Part shown: piece after piece, positions 1 through 7,798 of the stretch
How the letters are laid out: each line of letters starts with the position of its first letter
How positions within the stretch are numbered: the stretch's first letter is position 1
Assembly (NCBI GenBank): GCA_000333855.2
Contig: CM007331.1
Coordinates: 137,221 to 162,832, forward strand
From: Endotrypanum monterogeii
Lineage: Eukaryota; Euglenozoa; Kinetoplastea; Trypanosomatida; Trypanosomatidae
Direction of reading: 5' to 3'
Length of the DNA: 25,612 bases
Program-made: the position numbers and the translations under genes
The notes under the pieces: model-generated
The model's input: the letters and a program-made list of their open reading frames with translations, nothing else
What the model was told of the DNA's origin: nothing
The model's database searches: none

Positions 1-126
1 GTTTTACCGTTTTCGTTTTGTTTCGTGTTCGTCGTCGTTTCGTTCGTCGCGTTCGTCGTCGTCCTCCGTCGTAGTAGTTTTCGTTTCGTACGTACGTACT
101 ATATATATATATATGTGTGGTGGTTG

Positions 127-128
<2 letters not shown>

Positions 129-170
<42 letters not shown>
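129..170. repeat. TG dinucleotide microsatellite
   Basis: An uninterrupted TG run of about 21 units. Similar TG/CA tracts recur in almost every spacer here, which is typical of trypanosomatid intergenic DNA. Confidence 0.9.
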
Positions 171-172
<2 letters not shown>

Positions 173-292
173 TGCGTTTTTGTATTATGTTCACTGTTTA
201 TAACTTTAACATGAAAAAAAAAACAGATCGTTGAAAGTCAACAGGGGGTGACGCGATACCTCCCCTCTCCCCAAACCCCGAACCCGTTATGC

Positions 293-332
293 GTCTATAT
301 ATATATATATATATATAGTGTGTGTGTGTGTG
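293..332. repeat. Compound TA then TG microsatellite
   Basis: A run of TA units passes directly into TG units upstream of the BOP1 polypyrimidine tract. Confidence 0.85.
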
Positions 333-385
333 ATACAAAAACGTAAAATCTCACCTTCGGCCACCACCTATATCAAGGCCAAGTG

Positions 386-440
386 TCCCCCCATCTCGTC
401 CCCTCCTCTCCTCCCAACTCCTTCCTTCTCTCTACACCAG
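386..440 (+). promoter_or_regulatory. Polypyrimidine tract and predicted spliced-leader acceptor for BOP1
   Basis: A roughly 45-base C/T-rich tract ends in an AG at 439-440, with no other AG between them. This is the usual trypanosomatid trans-splicing signal. No ATG occurs between 441 and 593, so the first start codon on the predicted mRNA is at 594. That matters for interpreting the BOP1 N-terminus. Confidence 0.65.
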
Positions 441-593
441 CACTTGTGCACTTACGCTTCAGTTGTGTAGAGCATCTCCTCCACGAGTTGCAAACCATCG
501 TTCTTACCCAACAGGCGCGCGAGAGGCAACCAGAAATAAGCAAACAGGCACACACGCACAGCTACACTAAAGAGAAGAGAGTCGCCGTGACGG

Positions 594-965
594 ATGCCTC
601 CGAAGCGTCGGCTCGCCTCCAAGTCGCCAGCGTCGCGACAATCCGCAGAGACGACTAGGCGGAGTCCGCCAGCCACAGCCACCGCGAGCACTACCTCCGC
701 TGCTCGGCTCACCACTAAGTCTCCCAAGTCTGATACATCGCCGAAACGCAATACCACTTCAGCTCGTACGCCACGCGAAGAAAATTCAGACGGCGTCACC
801 AGCAGCCCTAGTGCAAGCGTGAAGAGCCATAACATCTCCAGCCTCGATAGCCCCCGCGAAGACACTGCGCTTCCCTTTGCGTATACGACCGAGGCTGAGC
901 ACAACGCCCACGGCTACGACCGCCTTCATGACCATCATCCTACAAGACACGGATGCAGACGCTGA
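594..965 (+). CDS. Upstream ORF, probably the N-terminal part of BOP1 in another frame
   Basis: A 123-codon ORF starts at the first ATG after the predicted splice acceptor. Its product is Lys/Arg/Ser/Thr/Pro-rich with KSP-type motifs near its start, as expected for the disordered basic N-terminus of a nucleolar protein. It overlaps the frame that encodes the acidic BOP1 segment; that frame is open from 823. The two frames differ by one base. I infer either a single-base sequence or assembly error, or a strain-specific frameshift, within 823-962, so that 594 is the true BOP1 start. The alternative is a long upstream ORF with BOP1 starting at 928. A 123-codon upstream ORF would be a severe barrier to translating a housekeeping gene, which favours the first reading. 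Confidence 0.55.
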   Translation: MPPKRRLASKSPASRQSAETTRRSPPATATASTTSAARLTTKSPKSDTSPKRNTTSARTPREENSDGVTSSPSASVKSHNISSLDSPREDTALPFAYTTEAEHNAHGYDRLHDHHPTRHGCRR

Positions 966-3129
966 AAATGAGGATGGCAAGGCAGACGAAGATGACATCA
1001 TTCTTTTCCCTCACGCTGAAGAGCTTTGGGGCACCGCCGCTAGTGTCAAGGGTGATGGAGACAAGGACCGTGTCGTGCGTCTCGGCACAACACAACACCT
1101 CGACGAGACAGACAGCAGCGATGACGAGGCAACGCTCAACCGCGTCGGCGACATTCCTCTGGAGTGGTACAAGGACGAAGACCACATCGGCTACGACATA
1201 GAGGGAAAAAAGCTCATGAAGAAGGAACGCTCTGCGCTGGAGCGGCTGCTCGAGGTGACAGATGACCCCAACGCGTTGCGCACCATCTACGACGCTCTGC
1301 ACAATGAGAAGAAAACCCTCTCGAACGCTGACCTGCAACTAATATTTAACCTGCAACGCAATCGCACAACGAACTCTAACTATGACATGTATTCTGAGGT
1401 TCAGGAGGACACGGTCGTCTTCGACCCGCTCAACCACCCACTCGCCCGCAGCGGTGGTCCGTCGAAGAAGTCGTTCGTGCCGGCACTGCATGACATGAAG
1501 GTGATCGCCAAAATGGTGCGGCGCCTTCGTAAGGAGCAGGAAGATCGCAAGCTGCGCCAGACCAACGAAAAGGGAGAGGAGGAGGGGAATCAACATCTCT
1601 GGGATGACAGCCACGTGGAGATGGACACACACACACACTTCAAATACTTCAACCGCATCCCTAAACCGAAATTGCCGCCTCCAGGCACCTTTGAGAGCTA
1701 TCGCCCACCGCCGGAATATCTGCCGAGTGAACGTGCGAAGCAGCGCCATGCTCGTCTGCGCACGATCGACCGTAAGGAGCACTTCCTGCCGCAGTCTTTC
1801 GACGCTCTGCGCCACGTTCCTTTCTATCACCACACCATCCAGGACCGCTATCAACGCTGCCTTGACCTTGCCCTCTTCCCTCGTGCACAGCGCACGCGGC
1901 TCGTGGTTGACCCTGACAAACTACTTCCGGAGCTGCCTGATCCGAAGGACCTGCGGCCGTACCCAGAGAAGCTCTCCTTGCACTACAAGGGACACACGGC
2001 GACAGTGCGTAGCCTGTCGGTAAGCCCCAATGGGCAATACCTCGCAACTGGTTGTGATGATCATCTAGTGCGTGTCTATGAGGTTCACACGGGTCGCCTG
2101 ATGAAGCGGTATGACATGGGGGCGCCGGTGCAGCAGGTGGAGTTCTGCCCCTCCAAGTCGCTCAACATCCTTGTTGCAGCGGTTGAGTACAGCCTCGTGT
2201 TCATGGTGCCCACCTTCGCGGCTCACACGCTGGTGAACGACCACACCATTCGATTTCTACGTGCACCAGGGCTTTCGGCGGGACAGAGCGGAGAATCACA
2301 TGCGCTGGGCGCGGTGGACACCCTCGGTGGTCGCGCAGTGACGCAGACGACGCTAGACGCGGATGAGACAGCGCACGAAGCGACGGCGGACCTTCACGAC
2401 ATCGAGGAACGAGAGAAGCGTGCAGAGTTCATCGATGCCAACGCCAAGGAACGCAATGCGGGCATTGTAGTGAAGATAGCGATGCACGCGAAGGTGAAGA
2501 GGTTCTGCTTCCATATCAAGGGAGACTATTTATGTGCCCTATGCCCTAAGGACCACGTCAAGTATCGCCAGACGATTATGCTGCAGCTCTCAAAGCGTAA
2601 GGTATTCTGCCCTTTCCGGAAATTCTCCGAAGTTGTCACAGACTGTCGATTCCACCCGCGAGAGCCCCTCTTCTTCCTCTCAACGACCAACTCGGTGCGA
2701 TGCTACAACCTCATGGCGCATCGACTTCAACGACGCTTCAAAGCCTCGGGTGGCGTTACAACATGTCTGTCTATCCACCCCGAGGGCGACAACTTCCTCG
2801 TCGGTGACACGACTAGCCACACATCGTGGTTCGACATGGATTTCTCTGACAAGCCGTACAAGCGTATGCGCTCACACAAGGGAGTGGTGAACGCCCTTGC
2901 CTACCACCCTAAAACAGCCGCATACCCTCTGTTTGCCACCGGCGCGTCAGATGGTCAGGTGCACGTGTTCCACGGCATGGTGTACGACGACTACAATAAA
3001 AACGCGCTCATCGTACCGGTGAAGATCCTGAAGCATCAGAGATCAGTGTACTCGATGACGTGGCATCCGACCCTCGCCTGGCTTTTCACCTCAACCGAAG
3101 ACGGCGTGGTTACGGCCTGGACGGAGTGA
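928..3129 (+). CDS. BOP1: Ribosome biogenesis protein BOP1/Erb1 (BOP1NT plus WD40 propeller)
   Basis: In other eukaryotes BOP1/Erb1 joins Pes1/Nop7 and WDR12/Ytm1 in the nucleolar PeBoW complex, which is needed for 27S pre-rRNA processing and 60S assembly. The 733 residues counted from ATG 928 begin with an acidic stretch (residues 8-23). A BOP1NT domain follows at about 70-345; it opens with the diagnostic run NRVGDIPLEWYKDEDHIGYD and contains proline-rich segments near 245-265. A WD40 propeller fills about 350-733, with clear repeats at about 352-393 and the two C-terminal repeats ending at the stop. The length is close to human BOP1 (about 746). ATG 928 is the first ATG in this frame; the frame is open further upstream (from 823) through a TTG at 877. 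The real start is probably the out-of-frame ATG at 594 (see that entry), which would add about 110 basic residues. The family assignment is very secure; the N-terminus is not. Confidence 0.95.
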   Translation: MTIILQDTDADAENEDGKADEDDIILFPHAEELWGTAASVKGDGDKDRVVRLGTTQHLDETDSSDDEATLNRVGDIPLEWYKDEDHIGYDIEGKKLMKKERSALERLLEVTDDPNALRTIYDALHNEKKTLSNADLQLIFNLQRNRTTNSNYDMYSEVQEDTVVFDPLNHPLARSGGPSKKSFVPALHDMKVIAKMVRRLRKEQEDRKLRQTNEKGEEEGNQHLWDDSHVEMDTHTHFKYFNRIPKPKLPPPGTFESYRPPPEYLPSERAKQRHARLRTIDRKEHFLPQSFDALRHVPFYHHTIQDRYQRCLDLALFPRAQRTRLVVDPDKLLPELPDPKDLRPYPEKLSLHYKGHTATVRSLSVSPNGQYLATGCDDHLVRVYEVHTGRLMKRYDMGAPVQQVEFCPSKSLNILVAAVEYSLVFMVPTFAAHTLVNDHTIRFLRAPGLSAGQSGESHALGAVDTLGGRAVTQTTLDADETAHEATADLHDIEEREKRAEFIDANAKERNAGIVVKIAMHAKVKRFCFHIKGDYLCALCPKDHVKYRQTIMLQLSKRKVFCPFRKFSEVVTDCRFHPREPLFFLSTTNSVRCYNLMAHRLQRRFKASGGVTTCLSIHPEGDNFLVGDTTSHTSWFDMDFSDKPYKRMRSHKGVVNALAYHPKTAAYPLFATGASDGQVHVFHGMVYDDYNKNALIVPVKILKHQRSVYSMTWHPTLAWLFTSTEDGVVTAWTE

Positions 3130-3419
3130 TGTACGCTGCTACACTCTCTATGATGTGACTAGGCAGCGCAGGAAAAGAATAAGAAAAAAAAAGGGAAAAA
3201 GGAGGGGGAGAGGCAAACAGAAGAAAGCCTCCTCTCGTGCGCGCGAGGGTGGAGGGAGGATGGGGGACTATCACCGTAGTTCTCAGTAGCATTGTTGTGT
3301 GTGTGTGTGTGTATGTTTCTTTCTTCGCTCTGCTGCGTCGGTTAACAAATAAAGGGGAGTTTTAATTCTGTCGGGAAACAGAACAATGCAGCAGTGCCTC
3401 GATCCAGTACACGCTTGTT

Positions 3420-3446
3420 TTGATTGTCACCACTTGTGATGGTCAA
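3420..3446 (+). other. Predicted stem-loop in the BOP1 3' untranslated region
   Basis: The arms 3420-3430 and 3436-3446 pair over 11 positions, three of them G-U wobbles, around a 5-base loop. Because of the G-U pairs the structure is better formed in plus-strand RNA than in DNA. A T-run follows at about 3463-3472. It was found by eye and no energy was calculated. Confidence 0.35.
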
Positions 3447-3740
3447 TGCAGACAGTCGAATCTTTTTTTTTTTCATTGTTCATGTGTTGCCTCCGTATGT
3501 TCATGCGGGCCCCTCCCCCCTACTGTTTTGCTTGATACGTCCATCGATGTCGGTGTGATATAATTCTGTGTCTGTGAGAGTGGTCTTGTGGCGTCTCCTC
3601 TATCTTCATGTGAGTGTGATGTTTCTTTACGTCTTAAGCAGTTTAAAGTCATGCTCTAAATATATTTTGCCCCCGCCCCGCCCCCTCTCTTTCACCTGTC
3701 TCCTACACTGTGTGTGTGTGAGAAAGAAAGAGAGAGAAAG

Positions 3741-3763
3741 GTGAGTGAGTGAGTGAGTGAGTG
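3741..3763. repeat. GTGA tetranucleotide repeat
   Basis: About five to six tandem GTGA units follow directly on a GA-rich purine stretch. Confidence 0.85.
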
Positions 3764-4067
3764 CGCAGTTGTTCAAGACACACACACACACACTATTCAC
3801 CAGTGTCTTCGTATATTAGTTCGTTACATCGCACGTTAATGTGGATGCGCACACACACACACACACAGGAGTGACCCTGCACCTCTCCTTCGTTCCCCTC
3901 TCCCTTTTGCAGGGGGAGAGGAAGGGGTGGGATGCTAGAAAATGAAGAAATGAATTGTCTGTGACCGTGCGCTCGCAGCATATACCTTCATCAAAATGCA
4001 CAACAACGGCAAGATCTCCATCTAAAGCAGCTGAATCACGTAGGTGTAACGTATGGTCTCACCACCA

Positions 4068-4129
4068 AGTCTCCTCCTCCGCCCCCCCCCCTTCATCCCC
4101 TTCCCCGCTCCTCACGCCGACGCGCACAG
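4068..4129 (+). promoter_or_regulatory. Polypyrimidine tract and predicted spliced-leader acceptor for the RCC1-repeat gene
   Basis: A C/T-rich tract at about 4068-4113, including a run of ten C at 4082-4091, is followed by the first AG at 4128-4129. The first ATG after it is at 4226, and the coding start is at 4231. Confidence 0.6.
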
Positions 4130-4225
4130 CAACTGCAACAGGAGCACTACTTGAAGGCATAGCCTTCCTCATAGACACGCACACTGGCCTATCGTTCTCG
4201 GTCGACTGCGCACCTCCGTATCCGT

Positions 4226-4234
4226 ATGATATGA
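4226..4234 (+). promoter_or_regulatory. Two-codon upstream ORF overlapping the RCC1-protein start
   Basis: The first ATG after the predicted acceptor reads ATG ATA TGA. Its stop codon at 4232-4234 overlaps the ATG of the main ORF at 4231-4233. Such an arrangement could reduce initiation or couple it by short-range reinitiation. This is a sequence observation; function is inferred. Confidence 0.5.
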
Positions 4235-6504
4235 GCATACAACTGGACAACTCGAACTCCGCCTCCGCCGCGGAAGGGCCGGTCTTCACAGCGATTGCTG
4301 TTTGCGGCTGTGGGCATGACGGTCGACTGGGCATCGGGGTAGACGCCCCACCGACCGTGTCTGAAATTTCTATTATTGATGACTTCCTGCCGAACCTCTC
4401 TGATGTCACCAACCTGGGAGAGATCATTCAGGTGTCGTGTGGTGCATACCACACGCTGCTGCTGACGAGTACTGGACTCCACGGCTGGGGCTTGCACGAA
4501 GATGGTCAACTGGGCTTGGGTCGGCCAGCCACTGCCGGCGCAATCCCAATGGCAGCAGCAACAGTGGACAGCTCCTTCAGCAGCCCAGATGCGACAGCGG
4601 CAGCGGTGCCCAGCCATGTAGATAAACCCCTTCGGATCCCTTTAACTGAACTGATAGGTAGGGATGCGGGGGTGGGCGACGCATCCGTTGACATTCTCTC
4701 AGTCCACTGCGGTGCTAACTACTCCTTCGTCTACTCGACTGCAGGTATTTACGTGACGGGCCGAAACGATTGTGGTCAACTCGGGCTCGGACACACCAAC
4801 AACGTGTACACATGGACTCGACTCTGTGCGGCACTTCCCCTCCCGGAGACGGGGAACAGGAACGGAACGGAGACGAGAGGGACGCGAAGTGCAGCCTCAC
4901 CCATTATGTCCTTATTACCGAGTGTGTGCGACTCTAATCCTGGCGGTGCACACGCGCGGCTTCTCTACGGGTGCCTCACACATGTGAGCTGCGGCACTCA
5001 TCATACCCTTCTCGCCTGGAGTGACGCAATTGTCTTTCGCATGGCAGCACCATCCAGCGGTGACCCCCAAGGACGGACCCTCGACGCAAACGATCGCTGT
5101 GAAGCTGTCTACTACCCGTCCTTGGTGATGGCGTGCGGCCGCGGCGACTTTGGAGAACTCGGCTACGACGGAAACCCATGGGAGGTGATGCAAGCTAAGT
5201 CTCAGCGGCAGGAGCGCGCGCTGCGCTCAGCGTTGCAGCAACAACAACACCACGGCGGTGATGTCGACGCTCAGAACGGGGCCAACGACAGCGCCTACAA
5301 GTTCAAGTGGAAGGCTGCAGCTGGAATCAAGCCGCGGCGTCCTCCCTTCAACTCGACCTTCTTCGAGGTGGTGAGGGGCCTGAAGCATCTAGAGAAAAGC
5401 GCAGTGACACTTGCTGCATCGTCTCTGGAGGAAGTGTGTGCAGCTCTCCCCCATGGAGATCACACAGCGCATGCATTGGCGGAGAACGTGATCCGGCGAC
5501 TGCGTGAGAGCACAGAAACGAGCTACACGTCTCCCCCTCCCACCGCCCCCGCTCTCGAGACCTCTAGCAGCGCCTCCAGTCGATGGGAGGTGGAAAATCT
5601 GCAAGCGATGCACCTCCACTCGGCTGTCACGCTACGTCAGCGCGGCGCGGCGCAGTCAGAGAAGCTCGTCGTCCTTCACTGGGGCTGCTACTACTGCTCC
5701 GATATTGAGGATGAGGCTGCTTCTCATCCACGACCCGCCTTCAGTGATGTTATCGAAGCGCTCAGCGATGAGGATGCCGGCGTGATTGTCACAGTGTGCC
5801 ACGGCTGGTGTGGTGGCATACATGCCGGAGAGGAGACCCTGTTGCGGTATGGCGTGCCGTGCGTACCCGCGGTGTCAACAACACTACCATCAGGTGCCCC
5901 CTCCCTACAGGTGCCAATGCTGCAAGTCATGGGCAGCGGCAACCTTGGCCTCGGCACCGACGACAGCTTCACGCGCGACTGGGTCGATCTGACTTGCTCG
6001 GATGGTGTCAGCGCTACAGGGAGTCAGGCGACAGTGCAGTCGGTGGTGGGCCGCTCGCATTACCTCATCTCGATGAATACTCAAGGGATAAGCAGCTCGG
6101 TGAGATGCTCTTCTAAGGAAGGCGTATGTTTGCCGTCGGCATCGACCACTACCCTATCATCGTGTGTCTTTGGCTTTGGCGACAATCTACACGGACAGCT
6201 CGGTGCACCTGCGCTTCGGGCCGGCGATGCGTCGAAGGAAGATGTTGTGGTGACACCACGAGTTGTACTGAAAAAAGGAGATGTTCTGCGCGTTGCCTCC
6301 GCCGTGAAGCGATCGCTCCAAGACGCCTCGGCTCCACCTGTACACCCTCGCCGCGCCGGTGCAAAAAATATTGTGGAGGCCCCCGCATCCCCAGTAGTGG
6401 TGCATTCCTACGAAGTAGTGGCGATTCGTGCTGCTGGGGCCGGCGCGCGGCATTCCGTCTTTCTCGTGGATGTTTCTCCGGTAGCCACAACAGCAGGCAT
6501 CTAG
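4231..6504 (+). CDS. RCC1-repeat (regulator of chromosome condensation-like) beta-propeller protein
   Basis: A 757-residue protein with repeated RCC1 signatures. Blade motifs of the type G-x-G-x(3)-G-x-L-G are at about 26-36 (CGCGHDGRLGIG), 85-97 (GWGLHEDGQLGLG), 177-187 (GRNDCGQLGLG), 302-311, 567-575 and 648-658 (GFGDNLHGQLG). The paired (V/I)xCGxxHT or AGARHS strands are at about 68-76, 158-165, 252-260 and 735-742. RCC1 itself is the Ran exchange factor, but many RCC1-like proteins have other roles, and no catalytic assignment is possible here. A long spacer at about 315-560 separates the two halves of the propeller and contains Gln/Ala-rich and Ser/Pro-rich parts. I chose ATG 4231 because the longer open frame begins only at a TTG (3955) and would run across the polypyrimidine tract. 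No transmembrane segment or targeting signal is obvious. Confidence 0.88.
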   Translation: MSIQLDNSNSASAAEGPVFTAIAVCGCGHDGRLGIGVDAPPTVSEISIIDDFLPNLSDVTNLGEIIQVSCGAYHTLLLTSTGLHGWGLHEDGQLGLGRPATAGAIPMAAATVDSSFSSPDATAAAVPSHVDKPLRIPLTELIGRDAGVGDASVDILSVHCGANYSFVYSTAGIYVTGRNDCGQLGLGHTNNVYTWTRLCAALPLPETGNRNGTETRGTRSAASPIMSLLPSVCDSNPGGAHARLLYGCLTHVSCGTHHTLLAWSDAIVFRMAAPSSGDPQGRTLDANDRCEAVYYPSLVMACGRGDFGELGYDGNPWEVMQAKSQRQERALRSALQQQQHHGGDVDAQNGANDSAYKFKWKAAAGIKPRRPPFNSTFFEVVRGLKHLEKSAVTLAASSLEEVCAALPHGDHTAHALAENVIRRLRESTETSYTSPPPTAPALETSSSASSRWEVENLQAMHLHSAVTLRQRGAAQSEKLVVLHWGCYYCSDIEDEAASHPRPAFSDVIEALSDEDAGVIVTVCHGWCGGIHAGEETLLRYGVPCVPAVSTTLPSGAPSLQVPMLQVMGSGNLGLGTDDSFTRDWVDLTCSDGVSATGSQATVQSVVGRSHYLISMNTQGISSSVRCSSKEGVCLPSASTTTLSSCVFGFGDNLHGQLGAPALRAGDASKEDVVVTPRVVLKKGDVLRVASAVKRSLQDASAPPVHPRRAGAKNIVEAPASPVVVHSYEVVAIRAAGAGARHSVFLVDVSPVATTAGI

Positions 6505-7770
6505 CCCAAGTGGTTTCATTCCACCCCGCCTGTAACGTCTTCTCTGTGCAGCCGGCCATCTCTGGGCATGTGGTCGCACGACAGGTGCGCCACCTTCTTT
6601 GGTTTGTCGATCATACCACGTAAAGTATTTTCGCGACTTATCCACCCACACTGTACTGCACCCAACACGCCCGCCCTCGGACTTTCGACGCTCGTTCCTT
6701 GAGGAGGGGAGAGGAGGGCTGATAAGGGCTTGGCTACACACAGGCGCACACACACTCTCGAAGCCGAGAAGTCTACCATGTTTCCCCGCCTACATTCAAA
6801 TCACTTGTTGATGGGCGATAAGGTGGGGAGGGGAGGGGGGGGCCCATGCTCCATGGAGCTCAGTTGGGGGTATCAATACCGATGTCGATTTTCTAATCGT
6901 GGAGGAGTGTCAGCCTTCTCTTCTTTTGAACGAGGTGGGAGGGTGAAGAAGACATCTTCTGATGCATTGTTTGGATCCCAGGCGGTGCTGAAGTCGTGAA
7001 TCTGAGGTTTCTTCGACATTGGGGTGAGTACCAGAGTTGAGTGCAAGCGAGCGTGTGTGTGTGTGTGTGTGTTTGGGGTGGGTGGGCAGTGTGATCGTCT
7101 CCTCTCGCCCAAGCGACCCCACCCGGTGACAAATCATTGAAAAAAAAAAACAGGGGTCTGTGCGAAGGCGCACTTCCTGCCTGAGAAATCTCTTTTGGGA
7201 AAAGAGGGCAGTGCATCTAGATCCTGCAACTCATCTGCACAGTCCATCCGTATCAAGTCGGAAAGGGAGCCAAGGGACTCGGGTGTCCCCTGCGAACTCC
7301 CCATCTGCTCTCCATAGATTCCCGTATCCGTCGTTACTCTCAATAGCACCTTTTTTTTTTTTTCTTAGTACTGTGCGCCTGCAACTAGTATAGCTGCAAT
7401 TGTGAGGGTGCAAATCGATTGTATATAGGGGTGTGGCGTGCACACGTCGATCCCTGCCCTCCCCCTCGCTTACTCACTAGTACACCCTCCACACGAGCAC
7501 CCAAGAACTTGGAATGAAAAAGTCGCTTGAGCGCATGAACGCTAGCGCTCTCGCGGTGAGGTGGAATTCCCTCTGGCATCGAAAACCCTCCCATGTCGAC
7601 ACAGTCAGTGAAATCCAGTGCTCGCCCCATGTTGTGGGAGTCACAGGAAGCCCTGGTGTGAGTAGGCGAGTGCGGCTGTTCTCTACAAATATGGTCGACC
7701 CCCCCGTGGGTGCATCCCTTTTCTCCCCTGACACCCCCCTCCCATGCGGGGTCATCATCTGCCCTCCACC
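6505..7770. other. Long spacer between the RCC1-repeat gene and the mitochondrial candidate
   Basis: About 1.3 kb. Contents seen are a G-rich run near 6823-6842, a 12-base perfect palindrome at 6848-6859, a TG run near 7051-7071, an A-run at about 7141-7150 and a T-run at about 7350-7362. There are two polypyrimidine/AG sites, about 7451-7480 and 7706-7775. ORFs up to about 190 codons on either strand lack any recognisable motif and show repeat or skewed composition. Confidence 0.6.
7451..7480 (+). promoter_or_regulatory. Upstream candidate spliced-leader acceptor (long form of the next gene)
   Basis: A C/T-rich stretch ends in TAG with the AG at 7479-7480. Use of this site would make ATG 7514 the first start codon and add 95 residues before the mitochondrial-type presequence. 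Confidence 0.4.
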
Positions 7771-7775
7771 CCGAG
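7706..7775 (+). promoter_or_regulatory. Downstream candidate spliced-leader acceptor (short form)
   Basis: A strongly C/T-rich region from about 7708 to 7772 is followed by AG at 7774-7775, with further AGs at 7778-7779 and 7790-7791. The first ATG after all of these is 7799. Confidence 0.5.
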
Positions 7776-7798
7776 CGAGGCGTGGCACCAGTCGTTGC

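Larger units (their letters stand above)
1..440. other. Spacer upstream of BOP1: low-complexity DNA and trans-splice signal
   Basis: No credible gene is visible. The first ~110 bases are a T-rich, TCG/GTTCGT-rich low-complexity stretch. A TA run follows near 101-113, a long TG run at 129-170 and a TA-then-TG run at 293-332. The right end, about 386-438, is almost pure pyrimidine and ends in CAG at 438-440. This fits the 3' untranslated region of an unseen upstream gene followed by the spliced-leader acceptor for BOP1. The 69-codon ORF at 25-234 is mostly repeat-encoded and was not kept. Confidence 0.7.
3130..4129. other. BOP1 3' spacer, no gene seen
   Basis: About 1 kb of non-coding DNA. It carries a TG run near 3295-3313, T-rich and GC-rich homopolymers, a GA/GTGA repeat block at 3721-3763 and CA runs at 3779-3793 and 3851-3869. 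A possible RNA stem lies at 3420-3446. It ends in the C/T-rich tract at 4068-4113 that serves the next gene. The ORFs here are short and repeat-driven. Confidence 0.7.

Noticed and set aside
452..904. 150-codon minus-strand ORF opposite the BOP1 N-terminal region
   Set aside because: It lies antisense to the BOP1 leader and first exon frame, has no motif, and no convincing acceptor tract precedes it on the minus strand.
1339..1854. 171-codon minus-strand ORF inside BOP1
   Set aside because: It is an antisense shadow of the conserved BOP1NT coding region.
6187..6753. 188-codon minus-strand ORF over the end of the RCC1-repeat gene
   Set aside because: It overlaps conserved RCC1 coding sequence and its product lacks any recognisable feature.
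6848..6859. 12-base perfect palindrome in a spacer
   Set aside because: A single short palindrome of this length is expected by chance in 25 kb, and nothing around it suggests a site.
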